From assembly GCA_032622095.1 (NCBI GenBank), contig CP136069.1:186919122-186983121 (forward strand): a stretch of DNA of 64,000 nt. The letters run 5' to 3'. Shown here in pieces: positions 56,329 to 64,000 of the stretch. Under the pieces are notes generated by a model that was not told the DNA's origin, did not search any database, and was given only the letters and a program-made list of their open reading frames with translations. Source of the DNA: Siphonodentalium dalli. Its lineage: Eukaryota; Mollusca; Scaphopoda; Gadilida; Siphonodentaliidae. How positions within the stretch are numbered: the stretch's first letter is position 1; each line of letters opens with the position of its first letter. A program made the translations under genes and the position numbers.

Positions 56329-58387
56329 AACATCAGACGGAAAAAACACGCATTTGTTGTCGAGCGAGATGCACGCCATTTTCTTCTGAGGTTGGGTTGT
56401 TTTTGTTGACTTTTTAAAAGAAATTCAACAGTTGTAAACATGGATCCAAACAGGTGTAATCGCTTCTAGCAAGACAGGTTACCATGGGGTTGTTTTCGAG
56501 GTCACGTGATGTCAACATGTGCTGTTAGTTTACAACAAAACAATGTTTTCCACGGATATATATACTTCCAGAACGCATCCTATTTCCCATACTTTTAACC
56601 ATAAAATATGATGTGTTCCGGTAGTATATATATACGACAGAAAACTGTTTTTCTCCAAAAAATAACACCACAATTTGGTCTCATGTGACCAACAAAACAC
56701 ACTTTTACCGATTCGAAATGTGTTGTGCGCATGAATACACATGAAAGGTCATGTGTGCTGTTCCGGTATTATGCCAAATCGGTGTTGGGCCACGGTTCAC
56801 CGTTTGTTATTGGTGAGTATTTATTTATTTACCCGTTTTCAACACAATCGATTGATGTTGTAAGGAATCTTTTCGGGAATTATTTCGCTTACCACTTTTG
56901 AAAGAACCTGAGCGATGTAAATTGTGGAATCTTCCGAAATGCCAGCGCCGTTCGAAAATTCGAAATAAACTTATATTAATTATAAAGTTGAGGTTCACTG
57001 ACGCTGTTCAATTTAGTGTGGTAATTTTAGAATGTACGGACAATTTATACATACAGGTTCCGCGTTTAACTTGAATTGTGGAATACTTCTCAGTAAATTC
57101 ATGCAAAATTGATTTTGAGAGCTGAATTTTTGCCAAAACATAAAAAAAAATAAAATAAATACTATTCTAATTTCTAGTAATGCATCGCATGACTAATTGC
57201 ACTGGTAGTATTATGAATATGACTGAGTATAAATTAATAATAATGAGTATTCGGGGTAGGAGTGGGAGTTAGGTCAACATGACCGCTTTCGCAGATTGCT
57301 GCTTCATGACTGAACTAACTGGGAGTGGGAGTATTCCCACGCTGGCAGTGTCATCCTACTCCTAGACCTAGGATATATTAGAATTTAGATGAAAATTTAA
57401 ATTAGGCTATATTCTATAAGTATAATACCCGTTGTGGACAAATATTGAGTAAACCCCGTTGCAGCCATAGGTGAAGAGTACATGTATTCGTTGGGGTATC
57501 GGGAGTCTCAGTGGAGAAGTCGGCCCCATACGAAGTCGGCCCCATTAATTAGAAGGGATCAAATCGGCTTAATTTTATTGAGATAGTGTTATGTTGGCTT
57601 ATCCATATACGTCTATAAATTCAAGTGAGGATAATGAGCTAATGGCTTCGTTCGCTAAGCAGCACCTATATCATGCCATGAATTTCTTCTCAATTTTGAT
57701 TTGCGTCGGTTACAATTATGGAAATTATCCTGGGTAATTAATTCAATGTTACGATATATGTTCACAAAAGTTACAGAAAAGCATGCGATATCAAGCTGGG
57801 AATACCCCATAATGTGAAGTAGATTATTAAGGAACAAATATTAACACAGAAATATATTCCCTGCCTTGTTTGTTCAATGTTATAATGTTCCCTATCAGAA
57901 CAGGTCAGCACATCAACAAGTTCCCAGGTTTTGTACTGGTGGAGTATGATCTCTAAGAGCTTCCATGGTTAGTCCCTTTCATTTTAATGAATCCAATATT
58001 TGTTGATGGTGTCCATGCATTACAAGTAGCGTTTTTTTGTCGTTCAGTGTGAATTTATCAGTGATTTTATATTTGTCCTGATCGAGCATTACAAACCAAT
58101 GTGAATCAAAATTGTTATTCTGAGTTTGATTCTTGTAAATTATGTCAATTTGTTTGTATGTGTTAAATGTTCTGTTCGAAAATTAAATATTGTTACACTA
58201 AGCTCATGGTTCAGTGTAGAAAGACTTTGTTTTGATTTGTGCAACATTTAATGGATTTTGTGGCCTGACAATAGCTCCATGCCAGAATGCATTGGTACCC
58301 ACAAACGGTCCACAACAGTAGACCAAGTCTGCTCTGTCTACAGCAGCTTGGGATAGCAGTTGGGTCCGTTGGAGTGATGCTGTTTTG
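56329..58387. other. no gene supported
   Basis: AT-rich. Small local repeats: GTAGGAGTGGGAGTTAGG near 57256 with a partly inverted relative near 57355, and GAAGTCGGCCCCAT twice at about 57517-57546. Short ORFs lack features. Confidence 0.5.
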
Positions 58388-58531
58388 GACCGAGTCCAGT
58401 CCCGTTATATTACAGACTTTCATTGTGGAGCTCGGGTATATACACATACCCCTGAATGTGACCGAGTCCAGTCCCGTTATATTACAGACTTTCATTGTGG
58501 AGCTCGGGTATATACACATACCCCTGAATGT
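58388..58531. repeat. 72-bp tandem duplication
   Basis: GACCGAGTCCAGTCCCGTTA starts at 58388 and 58460; the copies are identical or nearly so. It gives repeated peptides in 58287-58556 (+) and 58519-58211 (-), which are not supported as genes. Confidence 0.95.
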
Positions 58532-58623
58532 GATTAATCGTCTGACATATCGGTGATTAATCTGTCTTTGAAATGATATATCATTTACAATTATAGAAAA
58601 AAGGTAAAGTGATGATAGGATCG

Positions 58624-58690
58624 TTTAACCCTTCCATTACTGGAGCTTCCTGAAGTTTTGCGAAAACCCTGTGCCAATGCATTATATACT
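58624..58690. mobile_element. family T MITE, left half only
   Basis: GTTTAACCCTTCCATTACTG, GGAGCTTCCTGA and AAAACCCTGTGCCAATGCAT match the left side of copy 1 (50924-50990). The right half is missing. Confidence 0.7.
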
Positions 58691-58717
58691 ACATAGTTTG
58701 AGACTTCCGTGTGTATA

Positions 58718-58721
<4 letters not shown>

Positions 58722-58764
<43 letters not shown>
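58722..58764. repeat. (TA)n microsatellite
   Basis: About 21 uninterrupted TA units just beyond the half MITE. Confidence 0.97.
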
Positions 58765-58766
<2 letters not shown>

Positions 58767-58877
58767 CACCACAGTGATGCAGCACATCTGCTGAGGTCAT
58801 AATAAAATGCGATACGTCTGGCTTCGGACAATAGAGACCTTTCGCTTATTGAACGACGACATATAACTATTACGAAT

Positions 58878-59335
58878 ATGGCTATTTGTTGTCGTAATTT
58901 TTTAGGACGGTCCATAAAACCTTTTCGCATAATTGACGACAACGAGTCCATTTGTGAGACAATCGTGCTTGCTACTGACAGTAAGGGGATTACGGGACTG
59001 CGTACCGTGATTATTTTGTTCTTAATTATGCTGTTATCTGGCCATACATGTAGCTTAGCGCTTTGTGTTACGTAAGTATCTCATGTTTCAAGATGACGAA
59101 TGGTTTGATTGTAATCGAAGTAAAACACAGATGTAAATGTATTACAACGGAACTAGACACTGTGAAATTCGAATGTTACCGGAAACTTGTTACTCCTAAA
59201 TATTGGGACAGCCGGAAATTAATAGAACAATCTGGAACTGTATGGCGATGTGTTAGCGATACTGATAGGAATGTCGTGCAGGACATTGTCAATGTACCAA
59301 CGAAACAAAACCGAGACGAGTCACAATTCATTTAA
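58878..59335 (+). other. two adjacent short frames, possible exons
   Basis: 58878-59075 begins MAICCRNFLGRSIKPFRI and ends in a hydrophobic stretch (TVIILFLIMLLSGHTCSLAL) where a good 5' splice donor, GTAAGT, occurs (59071-59076). The next frame (59093-59335 from ATG) encodes MTNGLIVIEVKHRCKCIT and KFECYRKLVTPKYWDSRK. A membrane or secretory gene fragment is conceivable, but nothing is recognised and chance is possible. Confidence 0.2.
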
Positions 59336-59450
59336 TTATGACCCAAACAAAATAATGCTACAGGGTACAAAGGCCAATATTTCCAACATATACCCTCGTA
59401 GAAATACGCACATAATCGACCTATAATGTGAGATGGGTACATAATGTGAT

Positions 59451-59484
<34 letters not shown>

Positions 59485-59498
59485 GCAGGTCATTGAGG

Positions 59499-59540
59499 GG
59501 GGTTAACCCCGGGATGGTCGAAAGGGCCGATGGGCCCTTT
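59499..59540 (-). other. family R 3' stem-loops, copy 2
   Basis: In plus-strand notation: GGGGTTAACCCC (59499-59510), GGATGGTCG (59512-59520), then a stem of at least 7 bp AAGGGCC / GGCCCTT (extendable to AAAGGGCC / GGCCCTTT, 59521-59540) around GATG. Same place as the ATATACC / GGTATAT stem in copy 1. Confidence 0.8.
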
Positions 59541-59595
59541 CCTTCACCCCTCCTGTTATTGACTTTATTTAGAACAAAGCTGAAAAAAGAGCATT

Positions 59596-60372
59596 TTATG
59601 TTGTTAGATTATTTTCTTTTTTTCTTTTTTTCTTCGGGTGCTGTTTTTCCGAAGACGATTGTGCAGATGGTGGGGTCGTCTGTGAATCCTGGTAGGCTCT
59701 GCATTGCGCTAACGCTGCATCCGCCTGGGCTTGCATTCTGTCAATTGTGGCATGTAATGCGGATTCTTCTTTTTCTTTTGGTGTTAGGCCAGGAGCAGAG
59801 GGTGTTGGTTCCTGCTCCTCTTCCGCGATGCAGTCGGGGGACACCGGAGGTCTCGGTGTCGGTGGATTGTAGTCCTCCGCTGCATCCTGGTCAGGAGACG
59901 GTGGTAGTGGTGGCAAAGTCTCCATCCGTACAACAAAGTCGGCGGCAGGGACGGCCGGGGTGACGTCGGCGTCCCTGTCGTTTCCGCTATTGGTGTTGGT
60001 GGCTGACGCATCGACAGTGGGCTGTTGTTCTTGCGCAGAGGCCAGGTGGGGGAGAACTGGGCGTCTCTCAGTTCTCCCATGTCTCCACCTGACCTTCCTG
60101 TCGGCGTCCCTTCGGCGGCGAAACGGGGTCTTCTTCTTGTTCTTCTTTTTCTTTCTTCCGTCTATGTCCGTGGTAGTCAGGCCAGCCCCGGACCGGTGGA
60201 TTCCGGTCGGACCTATCGAGCTGCGGCCGGCAGAGGGTTCTTCTGAGGCGACTCGATATTCCAGAACCACGTCCAGTCTGCCCGCGTAGGCATGCACATG
60301 CCAACCAAGACAATGGACAGACGGGAATCCGCTCAGCACGTTGCGGACTTGGCTGGGGGTTAAGCTATCCAT
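59596..60372 (-). CDS. family R protein, 258 codons, unrecognised
   Basis: Starts MDSLTPSQVRNVLSGF, with a conserved N-terminal segment AYAGRLDVVLEYRVASEEPS shared with copy 1. A basic patch follows (RKKKKNKKKTPFRRRRDADR, about residues 73-92), then HLASAQEQQPTVDAS and RDADVTPAVPAADF, a long Pro/Glu-rich stretch, a short helical segment (MQAQADAALAQCRAYQ) and a Lys-rich tail. The base composition is far more GC-rich than its surroundings. The open frame and similar length in copy 1 support real coding; the basic regions suggest nucleic-acid binding (inference). No known family is recognised. Plus-strand frames over it (59493-59963, 59960-60289) are shadows. Confidence 0.65.
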   Translation of the reverse strand: MDSLTPSQVRNVLSGFPSVHCLGWHVHAYAGRLDVVLEYRVASEEPSAGRSSIGPTGIHRSGAGLTTTDIDGRKKKKNKKKTPFRRRRDADRKVRWRHGRTERRPVLPHLASAQEQQPTVDASATNTNSGNDRDADVTPAVPAADFVVRMETLPPLPPSPDQDAAEDYNPPTPRPPVSPDCIAEEEQEPTPSAPGLTPKEKEESALHATIDRMQAQADAALAQCRAYQDSQTTPPSAQSSSEKQHPKKKRKKENNLTT

Positions 60373-60399
60373 GTCCAGCCAAGCCCGACAAAAAACTCA

Positions 60400-60455
60400 C
60401 GGTCAATCAACGGCTCGTGCGTCAAGCACAATGCGACCGTCCCGTCGATTGACCG
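60400..60455 (-). other. family R 5' stem-loop, copy 2
   Basis: CGGTCAATCAACGG (60400-60413) pairs with CCGTCGATTGACCG (60442-60455): 13 of 14 Watson-Crick, the last a G-T type pair, loop 28 bases. Lies in the 5' UTR about 28 bases before the ORF start. Confidence 0.7.
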
Positions 60456-60470
60456 GAACAAGAATGAATT

Positions 60471-60845
60471 GTGATTATTTGATCCTGAAATAAGCACATA
60501 ATATACTCTTATCCGTTTTATGGCGCGGGCCACAGTGAAAACTCCTGTTAAACAGCGTACACCTGAAAAGTCACGAGTTGGCTTATTTGTGGCATTGACT
60601 CATTGTGCGCACATAGTATGCTTAGAATCGCCTCATTGTGAGTCGATAATGTGACTAAAATGTTCTAATTTTCAACACATTTATCGAATCGAAATATGGC
60701 AATTCTAAGCATATTATCTGCCCAAAAACAAGTACTGGATTCGGCTCTGTAGTTATGCCTGGACCAGTCAGTGATTTAACACCTGGGGAAAGGGAACGAA
60801 ACTGTGAATAGGGAGCCCGACGGTGCAGACGAAGAGGAAGACAGA
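60471..60845. mobile_element. family F fragment
   Basis: CTTATCCGTTTTATGGCGCG and GGCCACAGTGAAA (60508-60540), then GCGTACACCTGAAAAGTC and GAGTTGGCTTATTTGTGG, match 2037-2130 and 2195-2260. The rest to 60845 has no recognised content. Confidence 0.65.
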
Positions 60846-61119
60846 AATTATGATAAAACTATACATGGACACGACGAGAGCGTGGTGCGGTATGATGAGG
60901 TGAATAAAGAAGTATTATTTGTGACTCCCGAAGAAGCCTGATGTTTTCGTTGGAAGTCACGTAAGACAAATTCTGGAACAATGAAGTTTATGTCAACTGC
61001 ATCCATCAGACGGCCAGTGGATGAGATGTAGGTCATGGTTGAGGAAACTGAGGATATTTCATGGGAACTGAAAGCGGACATGGACAAACAGACATAAGAA
61101 ATAACGATTAAAATCGGAA

Positions 61120-62110
61120 ATAGTTCCGAAAATTCAATTTTCAAATGAAGAGTTACAACAGGAATGCAAGAAACTTAAGCGACATAATAGTCGACTGGCA
61201 AATCAGGTTTCTTCATTGGAGAAGACTGTAAAAGAATAAAAGAATATGAATGTCCTGTCGCTGATATTGAAGAAACTCCTATCGGTACTACAAATTCGAA
61301 ACCCGGAAATGTGAAATCCACGGAAAGTGAAGAAATCACACCCGGCCATTGTAATTCAGAGGAACTTATTCCAGACGACAGTGTGACCCGTGTCAAAGCA
61401 ATCGGACGCCTTGTCATTTCTAAATGAAACCTTGTGTGACATTGATTGTACTGATGCCATGCATGAATATGGGATATCGGAATCATACCATTACAGCCAC
61501 CATAATTTTAATAAAATGTCTTCACTCCAAACACCAATTTAGCTAAACGATGACCATACTATAAAGTACAATAATGTATATAAAGTTACTGTACATATTG
61601 GCATTCAGACGCCGAGAGAGGAAATTTCGGACTTGACAGGGAAACTTCGAAAAATTACCTGCCGCAATGATAAGTTCTTCTTCAATTATTCCTATGCTGA
61701 ATTCAGATCGCATCAATGAATTGGTTCGTGATACAAATAACCTGATCCGTGAGGGTTGTCAAACTAATCAGTGCAAGTTTATTGACGATACGCCAAGATT
61801 TGTGAATATGAACAAAGATTTGTATTAGGACAGTTGGCACCCCCAAGTTATGCGGGAATCAGGGTGTTAGCTAAGAACACACAGACATGACAATTTCAAA
61901 GTCAATTCCAACAAGTTCGTGGCAATAGAGGGGACAACCGACAAAACTTCTCGTACAACCAGTACAGAGGAGACGCTCACAGCGGGAGGGTTATACAATA
62001 CCAGAGATATCGAGCAGCTCACACCAGACCATCGACCTGAGCAACGGCAGCCACGAGTTTCAAATCACAATGGGATACAGTTAATGAATAAAAGTTCAAA
62101 TACTGACTTT
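61120..62110 (+). pseudogene. decayed LINE ORF1: coiled coil and SGNH domain
   Basis: 61140-61240 reads SNEELQQECKKLKRHNSR and LANQVSSLEKTVKE, a coiled coil. Near 61588, VTVHIGIQTP then EISDLTGKLRK stand where the SGNH G-x-N-D block would be. 61667-61828 gives SIIPMLNSDRINELVRDTNN and CKFIDDTPRFVNMNKDLY; after a stop, DSWH and, one frame over, SYAGIRVLAKN correspond to the catalytic D-x-x-H block. It continues as an RG/NQY-rich tail (RGNRGDNRQNFSYNQYRG). At least four stops or frame changes. No RT follows within the window's next kilobase. Confidence 0.6.
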
Positions 62111-62170
62111 TCACTAAGAGATGATGGTGTTCATAAGTCAACTTATGATATTTCCATAAGCGATCAGTAG

Positions 62171-64000
62171 AACAATCAATTCATCTATAACATTTTCATA
62201 AGCAATATGTTAAACATTCAATGCATCTATTATATTTTCACAACAATCGATGCTTAAACATTGTCATTGTGATAGTTCATATTCATGCGTGTGTATATGT
62301 TATTTAATATGTTACATATATGCTAATGTTGAAATCACACCAAAAATGTAATTATCCTCTGATCATTAACATGCTTTAATTCACTCGAATGAAAATTGTA
62401 TTTCAACTATAGTTTTGAGTATTGAAAGACTCCGTTCTATATATCTCGATGACCGTGGAATATTTATATAATTCCGATATATACAATTCTCAATTCAGAC
62501 ATACACAATGTGCGTTATTCGCCGTTGAATGTATAGGGTCTTAGTGCAACGGCCAAATCGAAAAAGAGCTCTAGTTTTCGAGATACCCCTACCCACGGTA
62601 GAACAAGTTAAACCCACCTGTTTTAAAGAAGAAATATATTTGTAATACGACCCTGTCTAACTATGCTTAAAAGTCATGTCCTGATTGGCCAGTGGCCCGA
62701 GTTACCATGGCTATCTCGTTCCAGTTTTGTGGTACAATTCTACTTTTTCCAATTGTACCACGAAAAAAATCGGTTTATTCAGATCGCCCCACGCGACTTT
62801 TCCCGTCTTTTCTAACTCCGCGCAAACGGGGCGTCAACGGAGTACACCCGCACCCGTAACCCTTTCAATTTTGCTACATCTTGACAATCTTGCGAATTTT
62901 CTAGCGATTTGTCGCTTGAAAGCAGTTTGGTTGCCAATGAATATGGTCCAGATGATGTTATGGTATATTGATATATGTTACGACCAAAGGAAGTTACTTA
63001 ATAAGTATATTAAATGATGGTGGTAACGAATTGGATAATAGTTACAATGGCCGAGGTTGTGTATAGTTGGGAGGTTAAGCAGCTAGGTGTAAGAGGTATA
63101 TCAGCTGGACAGTCCTTCAAACTCCACGAGTCAAACATGTTTGAGTGCTGCGTCTGTCCCGAATTGAACAGCTATGGTGCGATATCCTATAAATATCGAC
63201 GAATGTCCAGAGCTTCAGAAAATGCACTACGTTTCACATAGATGTAAGCATGCCACCGGTTGCTCCAAAAACTATAGCAGCTGGCACGCGGACGCACAGC
63301 ATCGCATTCGGTTGGTGGGCCACGAGATCACAACCAGTCATCAGCTGTAAAATTTATCTCCATGTTCTGTTCCAGGTGGCATTACCCACATATTAATTAA
63401 GCGGCATGCGCCTGCAGCCAAATTTCGTTAGTTGTAGTGGTAACCAAGTGGCCAATACGTGATTATCCGATGTTCTTTAATCGTTACTTTGATGGTGCAA
63501 CGAATGGTTATAATGACATCAGTTATGGCTATAATATTATAGGTACGACAATCCGGTGTCATACGTATGCCACTTAAACAATCATCTTTGGCCAATTAAT
63601 GATAGCACACTTTCACAAAAGGGTCAGGTTATTACGAATTAGGCGGCTGGTTCATTTGGGGCAATGACATTCGTCATCAGTTGTCTAATTTGTTTTTTTT
63701 TTTCTTCACGGAAGTAAAAATCCATTTTAATAATATGTTTTTATTTCAAAGTTGATATGAATGCTTATTGAATGGGTATTGCTATATATATATGTCGCCT
63801 GTCAATATTTTTGTGTTTTGTGACTTTCAATTATGTTTGCTGACGTCTCCTGGTGACTAGACCTATTTCTTGTTAACTACTGCGAACATTTGAAAACATA
63901 GTATAATAACCTCACCCCGTTAGACATACTCTCCGGCAACACAAATATCAGTCGCTTAATTTCAATATTACAACAGTATGAATCACAGACTTAATCTCGT
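62171..64000. other. no gene supported
   Basis: Frames at 62685-63017 and 63014-63241 have no recognised domain. AT-rich, with a poly-T run near 63694 and a short TA run near 63785. No repeat shared with the rest of the window was noticed. Confidence 0.5.

Larger units (their letters stand above)
59453..60470 (-). mobile_element. family R retroposon, copy 2 (complete)
   Basis: Minus-strand layout: 5' stem-loop (60455-60400), one ORF (60372-59596), AATAAA (plus TTTATT 59564-59569), two 3' stem-loops (59540-59499) and A30 (plus T30 at 59453-59482). A possible target duplication flanks it: GTGATAATTT (59446-59455) and GTGATTATTT (60471-60480), 9 of 10 matching. These are signs of target-primed retrotransposition. 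It encodes no reverse transcriptase and would need a LINE's machinery. Confidence 0.8.

Noticed and set aside
58211-58556. overlapping ORFs on both strands with repeated peptides
   Set aside because: Explained by the 72-bp tandem duplication at 58388-58531.
59493-60289. 156- and 109-codon plus-strand ORFs
   Set aside because: Antisense to the family R ORF, starting within its 3' hairpin region.
1-64000. tRNA, rRNA or other structured RNA genes
   Set aside because: No cloverleaf with convincing A and B boxes and no rRNA-like block was seen by eye; a covariance-model scan would be needed to exclude small ones.

Overview
This is a piece of a repeat-rich, AT-rich animal nuclear genome. The host-type gene is a class A GPCR whose start codon lies 10 bases after a good 3' splice site. 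The rest is dominated by non-LTR retrotransposons, a hAT transposon, several MITE families and many minisatellites. The GPCR style, the LINE families carrying an SGNH hydrolase in ORF1, and interspersed elements with internal minisatellites suggest a lophotrochozoan, most likely a mollusc. That placement is inference; no taxonomic marker is visible.

Layout. 1-3.8 kb: microsatellite, fold-back repeats and a decayed copy of an element family I call S. 3.8-7.9 kb: a nearly open LINE on the minus strand (endonuclease + reverse transcriptase; LINE a). 8-10.3 kb: a ~208-bp tandem repeat, interrupted by a remnant of a short retroposon (family R). 10.3-17.1 kb: mostly featureless, with a 62-bp-arm hairpin at 13.0-13.2 kb. 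17.155-18.318 kb: the GPCR. 18.9-20.0 kb: 5'-truncated LINE c ending in a TATCC-repeat tail. 20.0-20.8 kb: a ~31-bp minisatellite. 21.4-27.2 kb: family S copy A (inverted) with a 3.7-kb array of ~35-bp units. 27.2-29.3 kb: a tandem duplication containing an exon-like segment. 29.4-32.7 kb: a region bounded by ~260-bp inverted repeats. 32.9-40.0 kb: full-length LINE b, with an intact ORF1 (RRM-like, CCHC knuckles, SGNH hydrolase), an intact Asp-rich 463-codon frame, and a decayed EN-RT. 40.0-41.0 kb: family R copy 1. 41.2-49.0 kb: family S copy B, split by a 4.2-kb hAT transposon with an exact 8-bp target-site duplication. 49-59 kb: MITEs (TTAA-flanked and CACTG-ended palindromes), short minisatellites and unremarkable DNA. 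59.45-60.47 kb: family R copy 2, with poly(A), one ORF and terminal stem-loops. 60.5-62.2 kb: a decayed LINE ORF1 with a second SGNH domain. 62.2-64 kb: nothing recognised.

Most notable. (1) Family R is a ~1-kb retroposon with one unrecognised proline-rich/basic ORF. Its 3' hairpin shows four compensatory base-pair changes between two copies, so a conserved RNA structure is likely. (2) Family S carries four unrelated minisatellites, and the two copies have expanded different ones. (3) LINE b has an unusual architecture and an uneven pattern of decay.

Coordinates of repeat edges are by eye and usually good to about 10-30 bp. No database search was possible, so family names rest on motif recognition.
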